A stretch of DNA of 64,000 bases from Gimesia aquarii (GTDB lineage Bacteria; Planctomycetota; Planctomycetia; Planctomycetales; Planctomycetaceae): assembly GCF_007748195.1 (NCBI RefSeq), contig NZ_CP037920.1, positions 6,697,300-6,761,299 of the forward strand, given 5' to 3'. The translations under genes and the position numbers were made by a program. Shown here piece by piece: positions 1 through 9,593 of the stretch (position 1 is its first letter; every line of letters begins with the position of its first letter). Below the pieces are notes generated by a model. It saw nothing but the letters and a program-made list of their open reading frames with translations, made no database searches and was not told the origin of the DNA.

Positions 1-1
1 C

Positions 2-1132
2 AGTATTCCCGGACGCTATCTGGTTATTATGCCCGGTCTACAACGGGTAGGAATCAGCCGTAAAATTACTGATGAAGATATCAGACGACAACTAAGGACA
101 ATTCTTACAAAGCTTGCCCCCCCGCCCGGTCTTGGATTTATTGTTCGGACCGCTGGTATTGATCGAACAGCCGAAGATCTCAGACGCGATTTAAACTACC
201 TCCTTCGCCTCTGGGGGACGATTGTAGGACGCATCAAAAAGCTGCCTGCTCCGGTGGAGATTTACTCCGAAAGCGACATGATGATCCGTACGATTCGCGA
301 CATCTACAATAAAGAAATTGACGCACTTTATATTGATGAACCTACAGCCTATCAACGCGCCAGAGATTTTATGAAAGTCGTGCTCCCCAAGCACGTTGAT
401 AGGGTAAAACAATACAGCGGCAATGATCCCATTTTCTATGACAGCGATCTTGATGATGAAATATGCAGCATTCAAAACCGACACGTCCCCATGAAAGGGG
501 GAGGGTCGATTGTCATTGATCAGACAGAAGCTCTGGTCGCGATCGATGTCAACAGCGGTAATTACCGCGCAGATGACAACGCTGAAAAAACTGCGTTCAA
601 AGTGAATATGAAAGCGGCAGAAGAAATCAGTCGTCAAATCAGACTCCGCGATTTGGGCGGCGTGATTGTGATTGACTTTATTGACATGCGAGAGGAGAAA
701 CATCGTCGTCAGGTAGAACGCAGATTAAACGAACTCGTTAAACGAGATCGAGCCCGCACCAAAGTCTTGCGAATTAGCCCCTTCGGTCTCATCGAAATGA
801 CGCGCCAGCGAATACGCCCCTCATTAAGGAGAAGCATGTATGAAGACTGTCCATCATGTCGAGGGACAGGCCAGGTGAAAACAGCCGAAAGCATGGCGAT
901 CGAAGTGATGCGGACCCTGATGAAAACGATCAACAAGAAAAAGATTTCCCGGATTGTTTTAAATGTACATGAAACAGTGGCCAATTATTTGAATAATAAA
1001 CGCCGTAAAGACATCACGAATCTAGAAGAATCAGCTTCGACCTCAATAATAATAAACGCACGTACAGATGTCGAGCCGGAGCATTTGATTGCACGTTGTT
1101 ATGACGATATTGGAAATGAAGTGAATTTCTAG
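2..1132 (+). CDS. Ribonuclease E/G family protein (5' end outside window)
   Basis: This is the catalytic part of an RNase E/G endoribonuclease, which cuts single-stranded RNA during rRNA processing and mRNA decay. The frame is open to the window edge: codons from base 2 read SIPGRYLVI before the first ATG at 29, so the true start lies upstream. Counting from the ATG at 29, I see the metal-binding motif AIDVNSG (Asp about 173), the second acidic motif VIDFIDM (Asp about 216) and the zinc-link cysteine pair in YEDCPSCRGTG (Cys 274 and 277). Only about 90 residues follow the zinc link, so there is no long C-terminal degradosome scaffold of the enterobacterial RNase E kind; RNase E and G cannot be told apart without the N-terminus. 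rplU lies 246 bases downstream, a pairing common in many bacteria. Confidence 0.93.
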   Translation, partial: SIPGRYLVIMPGLQRVGISRKITDEDIRRQLRTILTKLAPPPGLGFIVRTAGIDRTAEDLRRDLNYLLRLWGTIVGRIKKLPAPVEIYSESDMMIRTIRDIYNKEIDALYIDEPTAYQRARDFMKVVLPKHVDRVKQYSGNDPIFYDSDLDDEICSIQNRHVPMKGGGSIVIDQTEALVAIDVNSGNYRADDNAEKTAFKVNMKAAEEISRQIRLRDLGGVIVIDFIDMREEKHRRQVERRLNELVKRDRARTKVLRISPFGLIEMTRQRIRPSLRRSMYEDCPSCRGTGQVKTAESMAIEVMRTLMKTINKKKISRIVLNVHETVANYLNNKRRKDITNLEESASTSIIINARTDVEPEHLIARCYDDIGNEVNF

Positions 1133-1173
1133 TGGTTTCTGACTCGAAATTTCAAAAGTGAAGCTTTACAATG

Positions 1174-1240
1174 CCCTGCTCGCTACGAGAACGATTGGCG
1201 CATTTCTTGCGCATTGAATCATTCCCTCCTTAGCAGAGCA
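1174..1240 (+). promoter_or_regulatory. Possible structured mRNA leader of rplU
   Basis: The 246-base gap before rplU can fold. Short arms CTGCT (1176-1180) and AGCAG (1232-1236) enclose a small hairpin GCGCA/TGCGC (about 1199-1213), with a pyrimidine-rich strand after it. Leaders upstream of L21 genes that bind the ribosomal protein are known in other bacteria. Here the assignment rests only on position and weak pairing, so it is tentative. Confidence 0.25.
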
Positions 1241-1378
1241 CCAAGAAGACGGTTTTAAGTATCTACTATCAATAGCATTACGCAATTGATTCTGAATATA
1301 ACTCGGACTGACTTTGAGTCACGCATCCGACTTCAGCAAATTATTGATTCAAGAGTAAGAAGAAAAGAAGGTTTGAGG

Positions 1379-1747
1379 ATGTTTGCAGTAATCGAAGATG
1401 GCAGTCATCAATATACGATTCAGGAAGGGGACACCCTGACAATCGACTACCGTGCTACAGCGAATGAAGGTGATGCGATTACATTTGAGAGCGTTCTACT
1501 TGCCAATGGTGGTGGAGCCAGTTCAATTGGTGCCCCCACAATTGAAGGGGCCTCTGTGGAAGCAGAAGTCGTTCAACCCGAAGTAAAAGGGGAAAAGCTC
1601 GAAATTCAAAAGTTGCGACGTCGAAAAAATTCACGACGACACACTGGTCACCGCCAGAAATACACAACCGTTCGCATCAAATCAATTACTGTCCCTGGCT
1701 TAGAAGTCGTTGAGACTGCTGCTGTTGAGACAGCCACCGAAGAATAA
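1379..1747 (+). CDS. rplU: 50S ribosomal protein L21
   Basis: Large-subunit ribosomal protein L21, which binds 23S rRNA near L20. The start was set at the ATG at 1379 because the family begins M-[FY]-A-V-I and this ATG gives MFAVIEDGSHQY; the frame is open further upstream to a TTG at 1286, but that adds 31 residues foreign to the family. An AG-rich ribosome-binding stretch (AAGAAGG) lies 6-12 bases upstream. The signature basic segment with RRRKNSRRHTGHRQKYT is present near residues 80-97. At 122 residues it is longer than the usual about 103, owing to an Ala/Val/Glu-rich middle insert and an acidic tail rich in ETA. The usual partner rpmA (L27) does not follow; a terminator does. Confidence 0.95.
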   Translation: MFAVIEDGSHQYTIQEGDTLTIDYRATANEGDAITFESVLLANGGGASSIGAPTIEGASVEAEVVQPEVKGEKLEIQKLRRRKNSRRHTGHRQKYTTVRIKSITVPGLEVVETAAVETATEE

Positions 1748-1823
1748 TCAATCTATTGATTATCGTCTGAGTGAGTTGAACAGACCAATAATACAAGCAC
1801 ATATAATATCGCTTGATAAGAAG

Positions 1824-1853
1824 CTCCCCGAAAATGTTTTCAGGGAGTTTTTT
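1824..1853 (+). terminator. Intrinsic terminator after rplU
   Basis: Arms CTCCCCGAAAA (1824-1834) and TTTTCAGGGAG (1837-1847) pair with one mismatch around a 2-base loop, followed directly by six T (1848-1853). It lies 77 bases past the rplU stop and closes the rne-like/rplU transcription unit. Confidence 0.85.
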
Positions 1854-2071
1854 CGTGGATCTTACTTTTTTCCAAGGTCGTACATCTGATTCTTGCTCTC
1901 TAAAACGGGGTTGACCAAAAACCGTTATTCCGCATAGATTTACGCTGCTTTTGTAAATAATTCAGCAGCGATATACCCTTTGCTCTTTCGCATATCGTGT
2001 AAAAAGCAATTTCATAAAATGTCGAAATTCATTCTTCATTTGAGAATCGATTCATTAAATAGGACATTCTG
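1854..2071. other. Intergenic stretch between the rplU terminator and lpxB
   Basis: Together with the terminator this makes a gap of about 320 bases. It is AT-rich, with no convincing open frame or hairpin. It presumably carries the lpxB promoter, but no clear -35/-10 pair could be assigned. Confidence 0.5.
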
Positions 2072-3241
2072 ATGCACCTGTTTTTTTCTGTGGGCGAGCC
2101 CAGCGGTGACCAACACACGGCACACCTCATTCAGGAAATTCGTAATCGAGTTCCACAAGCACACTTCTCTGCTTTTGGTGGACCAGAAATGCAGGCCGCT
2201 GGATGCCGTCTGGAAGTACGTCTCACCGATTATGCAGTAATGGGCATCTTTAATGTCCTGCCATTAATTTTTAAATTCATTGGTTTGATCAGACAAGTCG
2301 GCGCATATCTTGAATCAGAACGTCCGGACGCCGTGATTCTTGTTGATTTTCCTGGCTTTAACTGGTGGGTCGCTAAAAAAGCAAAATCACTGGGTATCCC
2401 TGTATTCTACTATTTGCCTCCACAACTCTGGGCTTGGGCTCCCTGGAGAATTCGTCGCGTTCGCAAAAACGTTGACTACATTCTCTCCGGTCTGAAATTC
2501 GAAAAACAATGGTATGAGGCACGTGGAGTAAACGTCGACTACATCGGTCATCCCTTTTTTGATGAAGTTATATCCAAGCCTTTAGATCAGGAATTATTAG
2601 AGGAACTCTCTGACTCGGAGAAGAAAATAGTTGGTATTCTACCAGGCTCGCGCACAAGCGAAGTTACGAAGAACTTTCCGGTCATGCTCCGCATTGTGCG
2701 GCAACTTTCACAAAAGTTTCCGAATGCAGTATTTCCTGTCGCCTGCTATAAAGCAACTCATCTAGAACTCTGCAAAAAAATTATAGAACAACAAGAAGCG
2801 ACTGGACTTCCTATAAAACTCTATTTGAAAAAGACCTCAGAAATCATCGAGTCAGCACAATGCTGTCTGATGGTTTCCGGTTCCGTGAGCCTGGAGTTAC
2901 TAGCGAGAAAAACACCTGCTGTCGTCATTTACCGAAGCCACTGGGGAATGTACTTTCTGGCTCACTTATTAATTACCTGCAAATATATGTCTTTACCAAA
3001 TCTGATTGCTGACCGAGAATTAATGCCCGAGTTTCCTTCGGTCGGTTCTCCGAAAAAAGATATCGCAAAAATTGATACCATTATGAGCGACTGGCTCTGC
3101 ACTCCACTTTCTCTTGAACGAGCCCGTAATAAGCTCAGCTCACTGTACGATGAAACTGTGATTTCTGGTGCCTCCGCGCAAGCTGCGGAAACCATTCTGA
3201 ATCACATCCAGTCTGAACCTCAACAAAAAGCGGCCGCCTAG
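2072..3241 (+). CDS. lpxB: Lipid-A-disaccharide synthase
   Basis: LpxB is a GT-B glycosyltransferase (family GT19) that joins UDP-2,3-diacylglucosamine and lipid X into the tetraacyl disaccharide of lipid A at the inner face of the cytoplasmic membrane. At 389 residues it is of normal length. The family signatures are all visible: FSVGEPSGDQHTAHLI at the N-terminus, VILVDFPGFNWWVAKKAK around residue 90, PPQLWAWAPWRIRRVRK around 120, YIGHPFFDE around 170 and the nucleotide-binding ILPGSRTSEV near 192. It starts at the ATG at 2072; no strong Shine-Dalgarno is visible. It stands alone, without lpxA, lpxC or lpxD nearby, and supports a lipopolysaccharide-type outer membrane in this planctomycete. 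Confidence 0.95.
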   Translation: MHLFFSVGEPSGDQHTAHLIQEIRNRVPQAHFSAFGGPEMQAAGCRLEVRLTDYAVMGIFNVLPLIFKFIGLIRQVGAYLESERPDAVILVDFPGFNWWVAKKAKSLGIPVFYYLPPQLWAWAPWRIRRVRKNVDYILSGLKFEKQWYEARGVNVDYIGHPFFDEVISKPLDQELLEELSDSEKKIVGILPGSRTSEVTKNFPVMLRIVRQLSQKFPNAVFPVACYKATHLELCKKIIEQQEATGLPIKLYLKKTSEIIESAQCCLMVSGSVSLELLARKTPAVVIYRSHWGMYFLAHLLITCKYMSLPNLIADRELMPEFPSVGSPKKDIAKIDTIMSDWLCTPLSLERARNKLSSLYDETVISGASAQAAETILNHIQSEPQQKAAA

Positions 3242-3483
3242 TAAACATGTGAACCTCACCACCTGCCGTTTATTCTGTAAAATAAGACACAAAACAGCAC
3301 ATTTCCAATGAGAATTGAGGGAACATCTAATTGTTTGTTTTGTGTGAATGGTCCTCCAGAAATCTGCTCGTTAGAATCTTGGATTACGACAAAACTGGCA
3401 AGTCATCAGGAATAGTCTACTTTTGACAGGCCATGATTTTTTAATCTGAATAGCATCTTGGACGATCGGGACTACATACTCTA

Positions 3484-4530
3484 ATGGGAAAAAAAACGAT
3501 TCAAATCGGAATTGTTGGCGCGGGAGCAAACACAAAAAGTCGCCACATTCCGGGATTTCAAGCAATCGAAGATGTCGAAATTATAGGTGTTGTCAACTCA
3601 ACACCCGCTTCAACAGAGAAAGTGGCGCGAAAGTATGCAATTCCACAGACCTATACTTGTTGGCAGGAGTTAATTGAAGATCCTGAAATCGATGCCGTCA
3701 TGATCGGGACATGGCCTAATCTACACTGCGAAATCACATGCATGGCGCTCGAGGCAGGCAAACATGTCCTGACCGAAGCAAGAATGGCTCGCAATCTGGC
3801 TGAAGCACAAAAGATGCTCAAAGTCTCTCAAGCCCGTCCAGATTTGATCGCCCAGATCGTCCCCAGCCCTTTTGGTCTCAAATACAATCAAGAAGTGATT
3901 AAACTGATTTCGCAACAGTATCTTGGAAAGCTACGTGAAGTCGTTGTACTAGGCGCCGATAACTCCTTCTGGGACTACAGCAAAAAACTACATTGGAGAC
4001 AGGATAAAGAAATCAGCGGGAATAATGTTCTCACGATGGGCATTTTACACGAGACACTCAGCCGCTGGGTCCCTCCCACAGAAAGAGTCTTTGCTCAAAG
4101 CTCGATCTTTGAACCACAGCGTCCCGCGGATCATAGCCAGGGTTTAGTCGATGTCACGCTCCCTGAAAGCCTGCAAGTGGTAACCAGAATAGCGGGAGGT
4201 GCTAATGCGATTTACCACTTAAGTGGTTCCATTCTGTTTGGCCCTGGGTTACAGATCCACTTATACGGAAGTTACGGGACAATTAAGGTTCATTTCACGC
4301 CAGAAGAAAAACTGTATGTTGGGCATATGGGCGAAGAAGAAATGAAAGAAATTCAAATCCCCAAAGAAGAACAAGGACACTGGCGAGTAGAAGAAGAGTT
4401 CATTGGGGCAATTCGAGGAGAAGAAATCGTGCACCACACTGATTTCGCCACCGGAGTACAATACATGGAGTTTACAGAAGCGGTCACACGAAGTTATGAA
4501 AACAACGAACCTGTGACACTTCCCTTATAA
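3484..4530 (+). CDS. Gfo/Idh/MocA family NAD(P)-dependent oxidoreductase
   Basis: A 348-residue protein with an N-terminal Rossmann fold: the dinucleotide-binding motif is IGIVGAGANTKSRHIPGF at residues 8-25. The family segment AGKHVLTEARMARNLAEAQ (about residues 92-110) follows, where the usual E-K-P is replaced by E-A-R. The C-terminal alpha/beta domain runs to residue 348. Family members oxidise or reduce sugars, inositols or related hydroxyl compounds using NAD(P). The replaced EKP lysine is worth noting, since that lysine is catalytic in many dehydrogenases of the family. No signal peptide is seen, so it acts in the cytosol. It is flanked by lpxB and a HAL2-type phosphatase on the same strand, with gaps of 242 and 138 bases. 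The substrate cannot be told. Confidence 0.85.
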   Translation: MGKKTIQIGIVGAGANTKSRHIPGFQAIEDVEIIGVVNSTPASTEKVARKYAIPQTYTCWQELIEDPEIDAVMIGTWPNLHCEITCMALEAGKHVLTEARMARNLAEAQKMLKVSQARPDLIAQIVPSPFGLKYNQEVIKLISQQYLGKLREVVVLGADNSFWDYSKKLHWRQDKEISGNNVLTMGILHETLSRWVPPTERVFAQSSIFEPQRPADHSQGLVDVTLPESLQVVTRIAGGANAIYHLSGSILFGPGLQIHLYGSYGTIKVHFTPEEKLYVGHMGEEEMKEIQIPKEEQGHWRVEEEFIGAIRGEEIVHHTDFATGVQYMEFTEAVTRSYENNEPVTLPL

Positions 4531-4668
4531 CCCATCTTTCTAATATTGCTTCAGATGGTCTGGTTTTGAATGAATCATGACTTGGTATGATGGCGGAAAG
4601 AGAATGTTTCGAATCCTTCAGATTTCCTTAAAACTGACCTAACATCGCTCTTAGATCGACACAGAATT

Positions 4669-5664
4669 ATGACAATACCATTGCAACGGGAATTAGAGGT
4701 TGCTCTCTCAGCCGTAAAGCAGGCTTCGCTGATTTGTCGCTCAGTACAAGCCACGATTTCAGATGATGTACTGGAAAAAAAAGACAAGAGCCCTGTAACC
4801 ATTGCGGATTACAGTAGTCAGGCAGTCATTTGCAGGGCTCTCAACGCCGCATTTTCAGAAGACCCTATCATTGGGGAAGAGGACGCCGGAGAGTTAATGC
4901 AGGCAGAAAACCGTGACTTTCTGGAGAAGATTGTTACAGAACTTCTTTCAGCCGGTATTTCAGAGGCAACACCCGAGAAGGCGTGCCACTGGATCGATCA
5001 GGGGGGAGCGAAAGAATATAGCCATCGATTCTGGACTCTTGATCCGATTGATGGAACGAAAGGATTTTTGCGGAAAGAACAATATGCCGTCTCACTTTCA
5101 CTCATAATGGACGGGAAAATTGTGGTCGGTGTTCTGGGCTGTCCCAACTTGCCGTTCCCGACCGATGAATCGATGAAAGGAACGCTTTATTATGCAGTAG
5201 CGGGTCAGGGTGCTTTTGCCATTCCACTCGATCAAGAGCAGCCAGCAATTCCGATTCACGTCACAAAAACGAGTGACTATTCGCAATCGCGATTTTGTGA
5301 GTCCGTAGAATCAGGTCATAGTTCACATAGCCATTCACAACAAACAGCCGACAAACTAGGTATTCAAAAAGAGCCTCGGCGGCTTGATAGTCAGGCAAAA
5401 TATGCTGTTGTTGCACAAGGGGAAGCAGATATCTACATGAGGCTGCCAACACGCGCTGGTTATCGGGAAAAAATCTGGGACCATGCTGCGGGAGTCCTGT
5501 TAGTAGAAGAAGCAGGCGGTAAAGTAACGGATATCCATGGAAAACCTCTCGAATTTAACCAGGGTTATGAACTCATCAATAATCAGGGTGTCATAGTTAC
5601 TAACGGTCCATTGCACCCTGCCCTGATCGGAATTCTAGATGAACTCACAATCAGCCCGGAATAG
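4669..5664 (+). CDS. 3'(2'),5'-bisphosphate nucleotidase (HAL2/CysQ type)
   Basis: A Li-sensitive, Mg-dependent phosphatase of the inositol-monophosphatase superfamily. The closest style is HAL2/SAL1, which removes the 3'-phosphate from PAP and PAPS in sulfur metabolism. Metal-binding motifs are visible: GEEDAGE (Glu 70/71), LDPIDGTKGF (Asp 125 and Asp 128) and KIWDHAAGVLLVEEAGG (Asp 271). The phrase DPIDGTKGFLRKEQYAVSLS is typical of HAL2 rather than of inositol monophosphatases. Length (331 residues) fits HAL2 better than the shorter bacterial CysQ. In an organism rich in sulfatases a PAP-clearing enzyme makes sense, but that link is inference. Confidence 0.85.
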   Translation: MTIPLQRELEVALSAVKQASLICRSVQATISDDVLEKKDKSPVTIADYSSQAVICRALNAAFSEDPIIGEEDAGELMQAENRDFLEKIVTELLSAGISEATPEKACHWIDQGGAKEYSHRFWTLDPIDGTKGFLRKEQYAVSLSLIMDGKIVVGVLGCPNLPFPTDESMKGTLYYAVAGQGAFAIPLDQEQPAIPIHVTKTSDYSQSRFCESVESGHSSHSHSQQTADKLGIQKEPRRLDSQAKYAVVAQGEADIYMRLPTRAGYREKIWDHAAGVLLVEEAGGKVTDIHGKPLEFNQGYELINNQGVIVTNGPLHPALIGILDELTISPE

Positions 5665-5728
5665 GACTTTCAAACAATAAATTTACCTTCGTACTGAATT
5701 TTATTTAGCTTATGAATTTTTGACCGAC

Positions 5729-7504
5729 ATGGACTGGCAAATTGTAGTAACATTCCTGGTATTGGGAGGAGTTATTGGCTCCCTCATGTTTCTGCGTGCC
5801 GGCGCTGATACAGTTTTAATGGCAGGTCTCACGATACTGGTCATTACTGGTGTAGTTGACGCAAAGGAGGCAATCGCCGGGTTTGCCAATGAAGGTTTGA
5901 TTACCGTTGCGTTTCTCTTTGTTGTGAGTGAGGGAATTCGGCAAACGGGTGGAGTGGCTTTTACCGGGCAACAGCTACTAGGTCGCCCCAAATCACTCAC
6001 TGACGCCCAATCACGGGTAATGCTCCCCTCTGCCGTTCTTAGTGCGTTTCTAAATAATACCCCGGTTGTCGCGATGATGATGCCCGTCATCTCGGACTGG
6101 GCAAAAAAAATGCGATTCTCTGTTTCACATCTGATGCTTCCCTTAAGCTATTCCGCCATCCTGGGTGGTTTGTGTACTTTGGTTGGCACTAGTACCACGC
6201 TAGTCGTCGATGGGCTATTGCAAAGCAAAACGACTCACCCCGGCTTATCCATGTTTGAAATCGCGTGGGTGGGAATTCCCGTTATGATCGTCGGTTTGAT
6301 CTACTTACTTGTGTTTTCGCGCTGGCTGCTACCAGAAAGAAAACCTGCAATTACACCCATGGATGATCCACGCGAGTATACTGTGGAAATGATTGTAGAG
6401 CCCGGCTGCCCGCTCATAGGCAAGACAATTGAGCAAGCTGGTCTGCGTCATCTACCTGGCATGTATCTAATGGAAATCGACCGTGATGGTGATGTAATTG
6501 CTGCGGTTTCTTCTAATGAAAGATTAGCCGCCAATGATCAACTCGTGTTTGTGGGTATAGTGGAATCTGTTATTGATCTGCAAAAAATTCCTGGACTCAA
6601 GCCTGCCACCGATCAACTCTTTAAACTCTCTGGCCCCCGATCAGAACGCTGTCTGATAGAAGCCGTCGTTTCTGATAGTTTTCGTTTTCTTAATATGTCA
6701 ATTCGCATGGCAAAGTTCCGCTCCAACTATAATGCCGCCGTCATTGCTGTGGCCCGCAATGGTCAGCGAATCAATAAAAAAATTGGGGATATCGAACTAC
6801 AACGTGGTGACACCCTACTCATTGAAGCGCACCCTTCATTTATTGATCAGCAAAGAAATTCACGAGAATTCTTTCTGGTCAGTCAAGTAGAAGATTCGTC
6901 ACCCCCACGCCATGAACGAGCCTGGATCGCACGCTTAATCTTATTAGCAATGATTTTGATGGTGGCTGTTGGTGATGTCAAAATGATGGTAGCCGCAATG
7001 GTGGCCGCCGCACTGATGACTGCCACACGTTGCTGCAGTGCCATTGAAGCGAAACGTTCTATCGACTGGGGTGTGCTCATCACAATCGCAGCTGGTCTGG
7101 GCATTGGTAATGCGATCGATGTCTCTGGCACTGATGACGCTATTGCTTCCACGTTTAGCGGAGTGGCCGGGAATAGTCCTCTGATTATGCTGGCAATTCT
7201 TTCGTTGACAACTCTGGTCTTTACAAACTTGATTACCGCAAAAGCAACGGCGACTTTGATTTTCCCAATCGCCATCGCTGCCGCCTATTCCTTAAAAGTC
7301 GACATCATGCCGTTTGTGATTACAGTCATGATTTCCTCAGCAGCTTGCTTTGCCACACCTATCGGATACCAGACCAATCTGATGGTCTTTGGCCCTGGTG
7401 GATACAAGTATGTTGACTATATTCGCATTGGAGGACCACTGACTTTAATCGTCTGGTTACTGACCGTGATCATTGTACCTCTTGCCTGGCCTTTCCATCC
7501 CTGA
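5729..7504 (+). CDS. SLC13-family sodium/anion symporter with two RCK_C domains
   Basis: An integral membrane transporter of the divalent-anion/sodium symporter (SLC13/CitT-like) group. The N-terminal half (residues 1-200) has several hydrophobic spans and the conserved segment AFLNNTPVVAMMMPV, with GTSTTLVVDGLL shortly after. Two soluble TrkA-C/RCK_C-type domains follow (roughly 215-290 and 310-385). A second membrane half starts near residue 400 and carries TNLITAKATATLIFPIA and ATPIGYQTNLMVFGPGGY. This layout is typical of bacterial transporters for sulfate, thiosulfate or dicarboxylates. The ATG at 5729 was preferred to a TTG at 5720 in the same frame; neither has a strong ribosome-binding site. 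The substrate is unknown; sulfate is a reasonable guess next to a PAP phosphatase. Confidence 0.88.
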   Translation: MDWQIVVTFLVLGGVIGSLMFLRAGADTVLMAGLTILVITGVVDAKEAIAGFANEGLITVAFLFVVSEGIRQTGGVAFTGQQLLGRPKSLTDAQSRVMLPSAVLSAFLNNTPVVAMMMPVISDWAKKMRFSVSHLMLPLSYSAILGGLCTLVGTSTTLVVDGLLQSKTTHPGLSMFEIAWVGIPVMIVGLIYLLVFSRWLLPERKPAITPMDDPREYTVEMIVEPGCPLIGKTIEQAGLRHLPGMYLMEIDRDGDVIAAVSSNERLAANDQLVFVGIVESVIDLQKIPGLKPATDQLFKLSGPRSERCLIEAVVSDSFRFLNMSIRMAKFRSNYNAAVIAVARNGQRINKKIGDIELQRGDTLLIEAHPSFIDQQRNSREFFLVSQVEDSSPPRHERAWIARLILLAMILMVAVGDVKMMVAAMVAAALMTATRCCSAIEAKRSIDWGVLITIAAGLGIGNAIDVSGTDDAIASTFSGVAGNSPLIMLAILSLTTLVFTNLITAKATATLIFPIAIAAAYSLKVDIMPFVITVMISSAACFATPIGYQTNLMVFGPGGYKYVDYIRIGGPLTLIVWLLTVIIVPLAWPFHP

Positions 7505-7574
7505 TAATGTTAGTAAAGCGGTGAAATACCACTTTATTCGGATAGAAAGTCACTCATCTTATCAAGGTTCTGCT

Positions 7575-9536
7575 ATGATTCGTCTCGTTTATCTGTCCAT
7601 TCTCCTCATGCCTGTTTTTTCAGTATCGATTTTTTCCAATATTTCAAAGTTGGAAGCACAAAAGCCCTCTCCTCAAGACCGCACGAAACTAGAGAACCAA
7701 CTCAACGAACTTCAGCAACAGATCGAAAAGCTAAAACAGAATAAAGAGCTCAAACAGTCACTTTTGGCTGATGTTGAAGTCTATGCCAAAGCGGCAGAAT
7801 GGATCTTGCGACATAACGAGTTTTACAAACCTCAATATGTGAAAGATACTTCTAATGTTCTCGAAACAGGATTAACGCGAGCCCGGCAACTCAAGTCAGG
7901 CAAACCCGACTGGATGCAGCAAACAGGAACAGTCATCTTCGGTTATTACTCAAAAATTGATGGCTCGGTTCAACCTTATGCATTAACATTTCCGAAAGAT
8001 TTCAAATCGAGATCTCGTCACCGTTGGCCATTACATGTGGAATTGCATGGTCGCGGCAGCAGACTCAATGAAGTTTCATTCATAACCCGTAGCGGTCGAC
8101 CTCCCCGTGAAGGCCATAACTGGATGCACCTTGCACCCTTTGGTCGCATTAATAATGGCTGGCGCTGGAGCGGCGAAGTAGACGTGCATGAAGCCATTGC
8201 TGATGTCACAAAACGCCATTTGATCGATAAAAAACGTATTACGCTTCGCGGTTTTTCAATGGGAGGTGCGGGCGCCTGGCACCTGGGTCTGCATTACCCT
8301 TCTCTCTGGAGTGGAGTCGGTCCCGGTGCGGGATTTGTCGACTTTTACCAATATCAAAATTACAAGGAACAACTTCCGCACTACCAACATAAAACTTTGC
8401 GAATCTATGATTCAATTGATTACGCTCTGAATGCGGCCAATGTACCTGTCGTGACCTATGGTGGAGGCAAGGACAAACAATTGGTTTCGAGTACAAGAAT
8501 GGTTGAAAAATCCAAAGAGCAAAATATCGAGATTCCGATTTTTATCAGTCCTGAAGCTGCCCATCAGGCACGTATGCCTGCTTATCAGGATTATTTGCGT
8601 GAATTATTAAAACACTCCGAACAGGGCCGTCCAGCCTGGCCAGGCAAAAAACAGATCCGCTTTATTACTTACACTCCAAAATTCAACCAATGTGAATGGT
8701 TGACGATCGAAGAACTCGATGAGATGTATGAACCTACGATCGTGGAAGGAGGCGTGAATCCACAATCGGGTAATCTCGAACTATCGACGGAAAATGTAGC
8801 CGCTTTGTCAATTGCAAGAGACATCGCATTTAAAGTCGAACTCGATGGCACTCTACTTCCGCTTGAATCAGCTGCAGAGGGGCTGCTACCAGAAGTCTAT
8901 TACGTAAAAAGTAATGGGGGCTGGGATGTGCTGAAATATGAAGATTCTAGAACATTCAACGATAATCCGAATCAAAGAAAACGACACAATCTGCAAGGAC
9001 CAATTGATGATGCGTTTACACTCCCCTTCGTCTGTGTCAAAGGAACGGGAAAACCCTGGAATACCGAACTGAATGAGTGGTCTCAATCTGTACTGGCATT
9101 GTTTGAAAAAGAATATGATAAATGGCTGAGAGCGAAAGCACCTGTGATCAACGACCAGGAAGTTGGCGAGCAGACGATCGCTAACAAAAATTTGATCCTG
9201 TTCGGAGATCCGGGTTCCAATGCCTTAATTGCGAAAGTCATTGAAGACCTCCCCATTCAATGGACCAAAGACCAAATTACGATTCATGGAAAAAACTATG
9301 ATACACAAACTCATGGGGTTGTCCTGATCTATCCCAACCCATTAAACCAGAATCGTTACGTGGTCATTAACTCCGGACACACAATACATGAAAAAGATTT
9401 TCGCGCTTCTAATTCATGGCTCTTCCCCAAACTGGGCGACATTGCCATTATTCAGTTCAAGAAAAATTCAGCAGGAACATTCGAAAACAAAACGGTCTGG
9501 GCAGAACTTTTTAACAGTAACTGGGAATTACCCTAA
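7575..9536 (+). CDS. Exported alpha/beta-hydrolase (esterase/prolyl-oligopeptidase-like)
   Basis: A 653-residue exported hydrolase. The start was placed at the ATG at 7575, which gives a signal peptide (MIRLVYLSILLMPVFSVSIF...); the frame is open back to 7473 but that extension overlaps the transporter gene. A short coiled coil rich in Leu/Gln/Lys covers about residues 35-62. The catalytic domain shows an oxyanion-like LHVELHGRGSR (153-163) and the nucleophile elbow RGFSMGGAGAW with Ser 228; a candidate catalytic His lies in SPEAAHQARMPAY. The last 270 residues look beta-rich and are not recognised. Proteins of this sort are common in planctomycetes and may act on esters of polysaccharides or on peptides. 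The substrate is not known. Confidence 0.8.
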   Translation: MIRLVYLSILLMPVFSVSIFSNISKLEAQKPSPQDRTKLENQLNELQQQIEKLKQNKELKQSLLADVEVYAKAAEWILRHNEFYKPQYVKDTSNVLETGLTRARQLKSGKPDWMQQTGTVIFGYYSKIDGSVQPYALTFPKDFKSRSRHRWPLHVELHGRGSRLNEVSFITRSGRPPREGHNWMHLAPFGRINNGWRWSGEVDVHEAIADVTKRHLIDKKRITLRGFSMGGAGAWHLGLHYPSLWSGVGPGAGFVDFYQYQNYKEQLPHYQHKTLRIYDSIDYALNAANVPVVTYGGGKDKQLVSSTRMVEKSKEQNIEIPIFISPEAAHQARMPAYQDYLRELLKHSEQGRPAWPGKKQIRFITYTPKFNQCEWLTIEELDEMYEPTIVEGGVNPQSGNLELSTENVAALSIARDIAFKVELDGTLLPLESAAEGLLPEVYYVKSNGGWDVLKYEDSRTFNDNPNQRKRHNLQGPIDDAFTLPFVCVKGTGKPWNTELNEWSQSVLALFEKEYDKWLRAKAPVINDQEVGEQTIANKNLILFGDPGSNALIAKVIEDLPIQWTKDQITIHGKNYDTQTHGVVLIYPNPLNQNRYVVINSGHTIHEKDFRASNSWLFPKLGDIAIIQFKKNSAGTFENKTVWAELFNSNWELP

Positions 9537-9593
9537 AGAAGATTTATACGACTCTTAATTCTCCATCAAACCAGGAATGTTTGGATTACTTAC

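Noticed and set aside
191-703. 170-codon minus-strand frame inside the RNase E/G gene
   Set aside because: Fully antisense to a gene with clear catalytic motifs; no domain seen.
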